Assembly (NCBI GenBank): GCA_040766105.1
Contig: JAXGRD010000004.1
Span: 301,147-365,146, forward strand
Reading direction: 5' to 3'
From: JAXGRD01 sp040766105
Lineage (GTDB): Bacteria; Bacillota; Clostridia; Peptostreptococcales; Anaerovoracaceae
DNA: 64,000 bases
Shown: positions 57,132-64,000 of the stretch, one piece after another
Layout of the letters: each line of letters starts with the position of its first letter
Position numbering within the stretch: position 1 is the stretch's first letter
Notes under the pieces: model-generated
What the model saw: the letters and a program-made list of their open reading frames with translations, nothing else
What the model was told of the DNA's origin: nothing
The model's database searches: none
Made by a program: the position numbers and the translations under genes

Positions 57132-59480
57132 TTATTTGACCAATACTTCCTTCAGCGCGTCTTCCACGTGGGAGATGAAGACAAACTCCATCTGCTCTCT
57201 GACCTTTTCGGGAATGTCATCGATGTCTCTGGTGTTGTCCGCCGGGAGAAGAACCTTTCGGATTCCCGCCCTGTGCGCAGCCAATACCTTTTCTCTGATG
57301 CCTCCTACGGGAAGAACTTTTCCGCGAAGGGTAATCTCCCCTGTCATGGCGACATCCTTACGCACCGGAACATCCGTCAAAGTGGAAATCATCGCCGTAC
57401 ACATGGTAACACCTGCAGAGGGTCCGTCCTTGGGAACGGCACCTTCGGGAATGTGAATGTGAATATCCTTGGTCTTATAGAAGTCTTCTTCAATACCCAA
57501 TTGGTCCGATACGGATCGGATATAGCTGATGCCCGTTTTTGCCGACTCCTGCATTACGTCACCCATCTGTCCGGTGAGGGATAGATTCCCCGTTCCGGGC
57601 ACGCTGACGGTCTCAATAAAGAGGGTGTCTCCGCCTACGATGGTCCATGCAAGACCTGTGGTCACGCCCACTTCCTTTTCTCCCTTTATAATATCATATC
57701 TGAACCGTTTTTTGCCCAGATAATCTTCCAAATCCTTGGGAGTGATGGTGTACTTTCCTTCTCCGTCGGTGACGATTCTTCGGACTACCTTTCTGCACAG
57801 GTTTGCGATTTCCCTTTCCAGGTTACGCACGCCAGATTCTCTGGTGTAATAGTTGATAATATCTCTAATGGTTTTTTCCGTAACCTTAAAGTCGGAGCCG
57901 GTCAATCCGTGTTCCTTTCTCTTCTTAGGAACCAGGTATTTTGTTGCAATCTTGACCTTTTCTTCCTCCGTATAGCCCATCACCTCAATGACTTCCATTC
58001 GGTCCAACAGGGGTGCCGGAATGGTGTCCATGGTGTTTGCCGTGGTCACGAACATGACCTTGGAAAGGTCGAAGGGTACTTCCAGATAGTGGTCGGTAAA
58101 TTCCTTGTTCTGTTCCGGATCCAAGACTTCCAACAGTGCGGAAGAGGGGTCTCCCTTAAAGTCCGCACCAAGCTTGTCCACCTCGTCAAAGAGGAAGACC
58201 GGGTTCTTGGTTCCCGCATCCTTGATGCAGTTAATGACTCTGCCGGGGATGGAACCGATATAGGTTCTTCTGTGGCCGCGAATTTCCGCTTCATCGCGGA
58301 CGCCGCCCAGAGACATACGCACATATTCTCTGCCAATGGCTCTGGCGACGGACTTGACGATGGACGTCTTTCCCGTTCCCGGAGGTCCAACCAAACACAG
58401 GATGGGACCCTTCAATTCTTGGGACCGCTCAATGACCGCAAGGTACTCTAGGACTCTGTCCTTCACCTTGTTTAAGCCATAGTGATCCTGATTCAAGATC
58501 TTTTCTGCCTTAACCAGATTAATGTCTTCTTCCGATTCCTTGTTCCAAGGAAGGGCTAGCAGGGTCTCAATGTAGGTTCGAATCACCGAACCTTCTGCGC
58601 TGGAGGGCTGCATCTTGGCAAGCCTGTTGATTTCCTTTTCTATTTTTTCTCTAACCGAATCTTCCAGTTCCAGGTCCGCCATCTGTTGACGCCAAACCTC
58701 GATTTCGTCTTCCACTTCCTCGTCTACGCCCAACTCCTCTTGAATGGCACGCATCTGTTCTCTCAGGTAATATTCCCTCTGATTCTTGTTGATCTGGGTC
58801 TTTACCTTGCTGGTGATATCGTGTTCAATGCGAAGAATTTCAATTTCTCGCAAGAGGATTTCGTTAAGGCGAATCAGCCTTTTATCGATATCCAAGCTCT
58901 CCAAAATCCCTTGTTTTTCTTCTGTCTTCACCTCTAAATGAGACGCCACGATGTCGGCAAATCTGCCGGGCTCATCGATGGTTGCCACGGTGGCAAAGGT
59001 CTCGGGGGCCAGCTTCTGATTGATGGCAAGATATTCATCAAAGGAGGTGAGGACCGATCGCATGAGAGCTTCGGTCTTGGGCGGAACCGGTGAAGGCTCC
59101 TTATCCTCGATTTCCTCTACGGCGCACTTGAAGTATGGCACTTCAAAGAGCATCTCCGAAATGCGACCTCTGGCTTCGCCTTCCACCAAAACGCGGATGG
59201 AGTCCCCGGGCAACTTGAGCATCTGCTTGATTCTGGCTATGGTTCCCACGTGGTAAAAGTCCTTTGTGGTGGGAAGGTCCGTGCTCTCGTCCTTCTGGGT
59301 CACCAGGAAAATGTATTGATTCTTAATCATGGCCTTTTCCAAGGCATTGATGGATTTTTCTCTTCCTATATCAAAATGAAGTACCATATTGGGGAAGATG
59401 GTCAAGCCCCGCAAGGGTATCATGGGTAATATCAGCTTCCCGTCTTCATTTCTTTCAATTTGTTGTCTGTCGTCTGACAT
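57132..59480 (-). CDS. lon: ATP-dependent protease Lon
   Basis: The protease has 782 residues. The N-terminal LON domain (LPMIPLRGLTIFPNMVLHFDIGREKS, about 18-210) is followed by a helical region, an AAA+ module (GPPGTGKTSIVKSVARAIG, about 355; FLFDEVDKLG) and the Ser-Lys protease domain (catalytic serine in PKDGPSAGVTM, lysine in RAGIRKVLLP downstream). It degrades misfolded and regulatory proteins. AAAGGAG precedes the ATG. A hairpin separates it from clpX. The stop is TAA. Confidence 0.98.
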   Translation of the reverse strand: MSDDRQQIERNEDGKLILPMIPLRGLTIFPNMVLHFDIGREKSINALEKAMIKNQYIFLVTQKDESTDLPTTKDFYHVGTIARIKQMLKLPGDSIRVLVEGEARGRISEMLFEVPYFKCAVEEIEDKEPSPVPPKTEALMRSVLTSFDEYLAINQKLAPETFATVATIDEPGRFADIVASHLEVKTEEKQGILESLDIDKRLIRLNEILLREIEILRIEHDITSKVKTQINKNQREYYLREQMRAIQEELGVDEEVEDEIEVWRQQMADLELEDSVREKIEKEINRLAKMQPSSAEGSVIRTYIETLLALPWNKESEEDINLVKAEKILNQDHYGLNKVKDRVLEYLAVIERSQELKGPILCLVGPPGTGKTSIVKSVARAIGREYVRMSLGGVRDEAEIRGHRRTYIGSIPGRVINCIKDAGTKNPVFLFDEVDKLGADFKGDPSSALLEVLDPEQNKEFTDHYLEVPFDLSKVMFVTTANTMDTIPAPLLDRMEVIEVMGYTEEEKVKIATKYLVPKKRKEHGLTGSDFKVTEKTIRDIINYYTRESGVRNLEREIANLCRKVVRRIVTDGEGKYTITPKDLEDYLGKKRFRYDIIKGEKEVGVTTGLAWTIVGGDTLFIETVSVPGTGNLSLTGQMGDVMQESAKTGISYIRSVSDQLGIEEDFYKTKDIHIHIPEGAVPKDGPSAGVTMCTAMISTLTDVPVRKDVAMTGEITLRGKVLPVGGIREKVLAAHRAGIRKVLLPADNTRDIDDIPEKVREQMEFVFISHVEDALKEVLVK

Positions 59481-59506
59481 AATGATTCTCCTTTCTTAGA
59501 ATGAAA

Positions 59507-59525
59507 AGGCGACTTGACGTCGCCT
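59507..59525. terminator. Bidirectional terminator-like hairpin between clpX and lon
   Basis: AGGCGAC (59507-59513), loop TTGAC, GTCGCCT (59519-59525), with TTTTC after it on the minus strand and ATTTTTA on the plus strand. It sits 5 bases after the clpX stop and may lower transcription into lon. Confidence 0.7.
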
Positions 59526-59529
59526 ATTT

Positions 59530-60798
59530 TTATGCTGTTTCTTCATGTGCTATTTTTTTTGCCGGGTCTATCAACACCAATGTAGGCTGCACATCTCCTT
59601 CTACCGTTTCCTTGGTGATGATGCACTTGTGGATGTCATGGCGAGAAGGAATCTCGTACATGATGTCCGTCATTATCTTTTCCATGATGCTGCGCAATCC
59701 TCTGGCACCGGTCTTCTTCTCCAATGCTTTTCTTGCGATTGCAACGATGGCATCCTCTTCAATTTCCAGTTCCACACCGTCCATTTCGAAGAGCTTTTTG
59801 TACTGTCGCAACAATGCATTCTTCGGTTCCGTAATGATTTGGACCATGGCCTCTTCAGAGAGTTCTTCCAAGGTAACCATGGCGGGCAATCTACCGATGA
59901 ACTCGGGAATCAATCCGTACTTGAGCAAGTCCTCCGGTTGTACCTTCTTGAGAAGATCCGCTTCCTCCACCTTCGTTCGTTCCACGCTGGAGTTAAAGCC
60001 GATGACCCTCTCTCCCAGCCTCTTCTGTATTACCTTGTCCAGGCCGTCAAAGGCACCGCCGCAGATGAACATAACGTTGGTTGTATCAAACTGCAAGAAC
60101 TCCTGATGAGGGTGTTTTCTTCCACCCTGTGGAGGTACGCTGGCAACGGTTCCTTCCAATATCTTTAAGAGGGCCTGTTGCACACCTTCCCCGCTTACAT
60201 CCCTGGTAATGGACGGGTTTTCCGACTTCTTGGCGATTTTGTCGATTTCGTCCACGTAGATGATACCCTTCTGGGCCTTATCTAAATCATAGTCTGCCGC
60301 CTGAATGAGTTTCAGCAAAATGTTTTCTACGTCTTCTCCTACGTAACCCGCCTCCGTCAAGGCAGTTGCATCGGCAATGGCAAAGGGTACGTTGAGTATC
60401 TTTGCAAGGGTCTGGGCCAAAAGGGTCTTTCCCGACCCGGTAGGTCCAATCATGACGATGTTGCTCTTCTGAAGTTCTACATCGTCTTTATCCGCAATTC
60501 TACCAATTCTCTTGTAGTGATTATAGACCGCTACGGAAAGGGCCTTCTTTGCGTCATCTTGTCCGATTACATAATCAGACAGCTTTGCTGCGATTTCTTT
60601 CGGTGTGGGAAGAACCACATCTTCGATGTTTTCGGGATCTACCGCGTCTTCTATGCCTTCAGAAATAATGTCCTGACAAAGCTCTACACATTCGTTACAA
60701 ATATATACGCCATCACCGGCCACCAAGCGCTTCACCTGGCTTTGGGGTCTGCCGCAAAACGAGCATTTCAGCTCATTGTTATCATCATATTTTGTCAT
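59530..60798 (-). CDS. clpX: ATP-dependent Clp protease ATP-binding subunit ClpX
   Basis: The 422-residue unfoldase has an N-terminal C4 zinc finger (CSFCGRPQSQ and CNECVELC), Walker A GPTGSGKTLLAQTLA (about 118), Walker B (IIYVDEIDKIAKKSE), the pore loop GYVGEDVEN, and the IGF loop RYDLIP-type segment for docking onto ClpP (its exact residues are not certain here). It feeds proteins to ClpP. AGGAG, overlapping the clpP TAG, precedes the ATG. The stop is TAA. Confidence 0.98.
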   Translation of the reverse strand: MTKYDDNNELKCSFCGRPQSQVKRLVAGDGVYICNECVELCQDIISEGIEDAVDPENIEDVVLPTPKEIAAKLSDYVIGQDDAKKALSVAVYNHYKRIGRIADKDDVELQKSNIVMIGPTGSGKTLLAQTLAKILNVPFAIADATALTEAGYVGEDVENILLKLIQAADYDLDKAQKGIIYVDEIDKIAKKSENPSITRDVSGEGVQQALLKILEGTVASVPPQGGRKHPHQEFLQFDTTNVMFICGGAFDGLDKVIQKRLGERVIGFNSSVERTKVEEADLLKKVQPEDLLKYGLIPEFIGRLPAMVTLEELSEEAMVQIITEPKNALLRQYKKLFEMDGVELEIEEDAIVAIARKALEKKTGARGLRSIMEKIMTDIMYEIPSRHDIHKCIITKETVEGDVQPTLVLIDPAKKIAHEETA

Positions 60799-60806
60799 CT
60801 CTTCTC

Positions 60807-61388
60807 CTATCTTGACATCATGACCTTATCGATAATTCCGTACTTCTCCGCATCTTGGGCACTCATGAAATTATCCCGATCCGTGTCTCTTTCAATGACC
60901 TTAATATCCTGTCCTGTATGCTTACTCAATATATGATTGAGTTTCTCTCTCGTCCGAATGATCCATTCCGCATGGATCCTAATGTCTTCCGCCTGTCCGC
61001 TGGCACCGCCCAAGGGCTGGTGAATCATGATTTCCGCATTGGGAAGAGCATATCGCTTGCCCTTTTCACCGGCGGCCAACAAGAAGGCACCCATGCTTGC
61101 AGCCATGCCCACGCAAATGGTGGACACCTGTGGCTTGATGTACTGCATGGTGTCGTAAATAGCCATGCCGGCGGTCACACTGCCGCCGGGGCTATGGATG
61201 TAAATGCTAATATCCTTTTCGGGATCTTCCGCCTCCAGAAATAGCAGCTGGGCTACTACGAGGCTGGCAATGTGTTCATCGATGGCTTCTCCCAAGAATA
61301 TGATCCTGTCCTTTAACAGTCTGGAATATATGTCGTAGGATCTCTCACCTCTACCGGTTTGTTCAATTACATAGGGGACTAATGCCAT
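60807..61388 (-). CDS. clpP: ATP-dependent Clp protease proteolytic subunit ClpP
   Basis: The 193-residue serine peptidase has the triad Ser in VGMAASMGAFLLAAG (about 97), His in AEIMIHQPLGGASGQ (about 122) and Asp in VIERDTDRDNFM (about 171). It opens MALVPYVIEQTGRGERSYDIYSRLL. It forms the 14-mer chamber used by ClpX. No CtsR box is visible in the 34 bases between tig and clpP, so expression probably follows tig. The stop is TAG. Confidence 0.98.
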   Translation of the reverse strand: MALVPYVIEQTGRGERSYDIYSRLLKDRIIFLGEAIDEHIASLVVAQLLFLEAEDPEKDISIYIHSPGGSVTAGMAIYDTMQYIKPQVSTICVGMAASMGAFLLAAGEKGKRYALPNAEIMIHQPLGGASGQAEDIRIHAEWIIRTREKLNHILSKHTGQDIKVIERDTDRDNFMSAQDAEKYGIIDKVMMSR

Positions 61389-61422
61389 CTCTTACCATTA
61401 CCTTTCTTTTCTATACTTCTAC

Positions 61423-62706
61423 TTATTTAATCTCTGCGTTCTCGTACATAAAGTCTACTGCTTTGCGCATCTTGATGTCCTGCTTCAGGAAGCTGAGGTT
61501 TTCCATGCCCAACATTTCCTTGATCTTGTCGGCTTCCAGCTGGTACTGGATGGCCATCAATTCTACTTCCTTATCCACTTCTTCGTCAGAAGCCTCCAGC
61601 TTTTCCGCTTCCGCAACTGCAGACACTACCATTCTGGTCTTAACACGCTTGTAGGCATCGCCCTTGATTTCTTCTCTGAACTCCTGGGGATCCTTCTTCA
61701 GATATTCAAAGTACTTCTGCAAATCCATGCCCTGGGATCTAAGCTGCTGGTCAAACTCATTCATCATGTTGCTGATTTCGTCATCCACCATAACATCGGG
61801 AATGTCGATTTCATTGGCGTTGTATACCTTTTCCAGGACATTATCCTTCATTTTGTTTTCTACTTGTGCTTCCTTGGACTTCTTCATGTTGGCAGCAGTA
61901 TCTGTTCTCAGTTCTTCCAAGGTATCGAACTCGCTTACATCTTTGGCAAACTCGTCATCCAACTCAGGAAGCTCCTCTTCCTTCACTTCGATGATGTGAC
62001 ACTTAAAGATGGCTTCTTTTCCTGCCAGATTCTCAGCGTGATACTCTTCCGGGAAGGTCACCTTTACATCTACGTCGCCGCCAACTTCCCCGCCGATCAG
62101 TTGATCTTCAAATCCGGGAATGAAACTGCCGGAACCGATTTTCAATGGGAACTTCTCTGCGGTGCCGCCTTCAAACTGCTCGTCTCCTACAAATCCCTTG
62201 TAGTCCAGCAGCACGGTGTCGCCGTCCTCTACCGGTCTTTCTACTGCCACCATGCGTGCATTTCTCTTCTGCATGTTTTCCAGTTCCTTATCTACTTCTT
62301 CATCGGTGAGTTCCGCTTCGATTTTCTCAATCTCCACGCCCTTATAATCCTTTACCTCAATTTCCGGATACACGGCAACGGTAATGGTGGTGGTGAAGTC
62401 TTCACCCTTTTTGAAGTTGGAGAACTCCATTCTGGGGGAATCGATAACTCTCAAATCTAATTCTGTGATTGCCTGAGGATAGCCACTGTTGACCAAGTCA
62501 TTGATTGCGTCCTCGGTAAAAACGTTTTCGCCGTATTTCTTCTCGATGATACTTCTGGGAGCCTTACCCTTGCGGAAGCCGTCTATTTGGAACTGGTCTT
62601 TGTTGTTCTGATACGCCTTAATGACCGCCTTTTCCACATCTTCTGCGGGAAACTCCATTGTAAATGTAACGTCGTTCTTTTCCTTTGAAATAAATGTTGC
62701 TTTCAT
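61423..62706 (-). CDS. tig: Trigger factor
   Basis: The 427-residue chaperone has the ribosome-binding N-terminal domain (GFRKGKAPRSIIEKKYG, the ribosome signature, about 44-60). An FKBP-type PPIase domain follows (GDTVLLDYKGFVGDEQFEGG to KVTFPEEYHAENLAGK, about 160-245), and then the long helical C-terminal arms. It holds nascent chains at the ribosome exit. GGAGG lies before the ATG and overlaps the TAG of the CYTH gene. The tig-clpP-clpX order is the common one. The stop is TAA. Confidence 0.98.
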   Translation of the reverse strand: MKATFISKEKNDVTFTMEFPAEDVEKAVIKAYQNNKDQFQIDGFRKGKAPRSIIEKKYGENVFTEDAINDLVNSGYPQAITELDLRVIDSPRMEFSNFKKGEDFTTTITVAVYPEIEVKDYKGVEIEKIEAELTDEEVDKELENMQKRNARMVAVERPVEDGDTVLLDYKGFVGDEQFEGGTAEKFPLKIGSGSFIPGFEDQLIGGEVGGDVDVKVTFPEEYHAENLAGKEAIFKCHIIEVKEEELPELDDEFAKDVSEFDTLEELRTDTAANMKKSKEAQVENKMKDNVLEKVYNANEIDIPDVMVDDEISNMMNEFDQQLRSQGMDLQKYFEYLKKDPQEFREEIKGDAYKRVKTRMVVSAVAEAEKLEASDEEVDKEVELMAIQYQLEADKIKEMLGMENLSFLKQDIKMRKAVDFMYENAEIK

Positions 62707-62721
62707 CGATTAAAAATCCTC

Positions 62722-63357
62722 CTATTGATCCAATATACCAAGTAACTTCAGTCCTCTTGCGAACTTACTGTCCTTTTGCGATACCAAATTATATCTTTTT
62801 TCTAATTTATCACCCAGCTCTTCCAGATCTTCCTGGTCCCCGGAATACAGCTCGATTTCACATTCATGGATGGTCTCCGTCCCTTTGTCGGTAATGATTT
62901 CTCCGTCATCCAAGCAGATTTCCAGTAAGGTCTCTCCCATATCTACCCGGAATGTCTTCCTTAAAACATTGACCACAATGATGGCTTTGAGGGCTTTGTC
63001 TCCCACCAAGTTGTGCAATTCCCCACCGATGTCGCTTTCCAAAAAAACACTTACATCGGGTACGAATTCTCCCTCCGGTGCGATTCCAAGGTTGATGTTC
63101 AGTTCTTCTCTGATGTGGAGTGCCCCTTCGCTGGATCCGTTCCATTTGAGAGACGCAACCATTTTGCTTCCCTCTCGTCGAATCCGATAAGCAATGTCGT
63201 TTTTTAGGAGATCATAATTTTCCGTATCGAAATAAGTTCCCCGATAGTCTTCTACACTTCGGGAATTTTCCTCTTCCATTCGGGTTAAATCATCATCGTT
63301 CCAAATTTTATGGGATGTCTCGCTGTCCTTGATGTCATATTTCAACTCTATTTCCAT
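62722..63357 (-). CDS. CYTH-domain protein (triphosphate tunnel family)
   Basis: The 211-residue protein begins with the ExExK signature MEIELKYDI. It has alternating basic and acidic strands typical of the CYTH tunnel, such as YRGTYFDTENYDLLKND, AYRIRREGSKMVASLKWNG and CEIELYSGDQEDLEELGDKL. Family members hydrolyse inorganic triphosphate or ThTP, or act as adenylyl cyclases; which applies is unknown. It heads the tig-clpPX operon. AAAAGGTGCAAT precedes the ATG. The stop is TAG. Confidence 0.9.
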   Translation of the reverse strand: MEIELKYDIKDSETSHKIWNDDDLTRMEEENSRSVEDYRGTYFDTENYDLLKNDIAYRIRREGSKMVASLKWNGSSEGALHIREELNINLGIAPEGEFVPDVSVFLESDIGGELHNLVGDKALKAIIVVNVLRKTFRVDMGETLLEICLDDGEIITDKGTETIHECEIELYSGDQEDLEELGDKLEKRYNLVSQKDSKFARGLKLLGILDQ

Positions 63358-63391
63358 ATTGCACCTTTTCTTACCGCACGTGAATTATGAC

Positions 63392-63420
63392 ATTTTATCA
63401 CTTATTGCATGGAAAATCAA
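63392..63420 (-). promoter_or_regulatory. Promoter of the CYTH-tig-clpP-clpX operon
   Basis: Minus strand: TTGATT (63420-63415), 17-base spacer, TAAAAT (63397-63392), about 35 bases before the CYTH ATG. Confidence 0.65.
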
Positions 63421-63685
63421 CAAGTTTCCTGGTTCTGCTTGCTGAATGATAATGTCAATAGTAAATTAGACACGATAGAAAATAATTTTCTATTTTAGGC
63501 AGACAAATAAGAAAAAAGTGTCGATTTAAGCTAGACAAAGCGGCAATAAGTGTAAAATCTAAACTTTACAGCAACGGCAAAAGTGTAAAGTTCAAACTGT
63601 ACAAATTTGGCGTAAACTAAAATCGACTTTCAAGGAAAGCCAGTTCACATTACATAGTTCTTAATCTGCTATCCGGGGATCAAAA
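63421..63685. mobile_element. Terminal non-coding part of an IS30-like element
   Basis: This gene-free stretch lies between the CYTH promoter and the transposase. It holds a perfect AT-rich palindrome ATAGAAAAT-A-ATTTTCTAT (63475-63493) and two related 22-base motifs (63548-63569 and 63581-63602, 33 bases apart, both starting AAGTGTAAA). The exact insertion border and terminal repeat could not be fixed, because the other end lies outside the window. Confidence 0.45.
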
Positions 63686-64000
63686 TCATCCTGTGTCTAA
63701 CTTTGCTATCTCTTCTTCAAAGAGCATAGATGAGGTTTTCCCACCAAACATCCTGCGTGGATAATTGTTCATCCAGATCTGGATCCTTAATACCTCATCT
63801 CTATCTAATGCTTTATCAAAATCAGTACCTTTGGGATAAAATCTACGTATAAATCTGTTTTGGTTCTCATTACTGCCACGCTCACAAGAGCGATATGGAT
63901 GGCAATAATATAAATCCACCTTATTGTCCAAGTCGGATAATACAGCCTCTAATGCTTCCACATTACGAAACTCTCCACCATTATCAATGGTAATAGATTT
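63686..64000 (-). CDS. IS30-family transposase, C-terminal part (5' end outside the window)
   Basis: The frame enters from the right edge and stops with TGA at 63686. About 104 residues are visible. They contain SITIDNGGEF (second catalytic Asp of the DDE triad), YYCHPYRSCERGSNENQNRFIRRFYPKG (with the catalytic Glu in the ERGSNEN segment), and a C-terminal WMNNYPRRMFGGKTSSMLFEEE. These are hallmarks of IS30 integrase-core transposases. The visible part is intact. The N-terminal helix-turn-helix lies beyond the window. Confidence 0.92.
   Translation of the reverse strand, partial: KSITIDNGGEFRNVEALEAVLSDLDNKVDLYYCHPYRSCERGSNENQNRFIRRFYPKGTDFDKALDRDEVLRIQIWMNNYPRRMFGGKTSSMLFEEEIAKLDTG

Noticed and set aside
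61389..61422. CtsR or HrcA operator upstream of clpP
   Set aside because: The 34-base gap contains neither GGTCAAA repeats nor a CIRCE-type inverted repeat.

Overview
The window looks like a chromosomal segment of an anaerobic, low-to-moderate GC Firmicute of the class Clostridia. The evidence is the compact division and cell-wall cluster, the phosphate acetyltransferase, the ZapA-MutS2 pair, strong AGGAGG-type ribosome binding sites, and corrinoid methyltransferase genes. Nearly all genes lie on the minus strand. The most notable gene is mtbB (13261-14649), a dimethylamine:corrinoid methyltransferase whose frame is interrupted by one in-frame UAG at exactly the pyrrolysine position of the archaeal enzyme. 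The organism therefore probably decodes UAG as pyrrolysine. Yet 21 of the 57 genes whose stop I could read end in TAG, including ftsZ, murD, murG, mraY, ftsQ, clpP and mtbB itself.

Region 1 (1-18 kb) is catabolic. From the left it holds a small corrinoid operon: a MtaA/UroD-like methyltransferase fused to a thioredoxin-like domain, a CobW GTPase, and a partial protein resembling the methionine synthase activation domain. Next come a GntR regulator and an M20 (AbgB-like) hydrolase with a sodium:solute symporter. A textbook sigma-54 promoter lies in front of the symporter and a CBS-PAS-AAA+ sigma-54 activator is encoded just upstream. A YyaL-like protein, a 30-residue membrane peptide and an SDR oxidoreductase follow. 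The methylamine locus then reads BCCT transporter - PucR regulator - mtbB - mtbC and closes with a strong terminator.

Region 2 (18-23.5 kb) is accessory-looking and AT-richer: a dynamin/IRG-like GTPase, an AlbA_2 (Schlafen-type) regulator with repeated CGTGAAAA boxes at its promoter, and a four-gene operon (ankyrin-like, J-domain-like, HIRAN, unknown). It abuts a tRNA operon (Asn, Leu, initiator Met).

Region 3 (24-48 kb) is housekeeping: TPR protein, radical SAM protein, argS, DUF523, mutS2, zapA, pheT, pheS, a TrmH-type methylase, ftsZ, ftsQ, murG, ftsW, murD, mraY, murF, a PASTA penicillin-binding protein, ftsL, rsmH and mraZ. The mraZ promoter carries three MraZ boxes. A terminator sits between ftsL and the penicillin-binding protein. 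murE, murB, murC and ftsA are absent from the cluster.

Region 4 (48-64 kb) holds sfsA, then on the plus strand a lipoprotein, lgt and ychF, then deoC. Back on the minus strand come an MsrA-MsrB lipoprotein, another lipoprotein, pta, hpt, a DUF1232 protein, engB, lon, clpX, clpP, tig and a CYTH protein. The window ends inside an IS30-family transposase. No CRISPR array, rRNA or pyl biosynthesis gene is visible.
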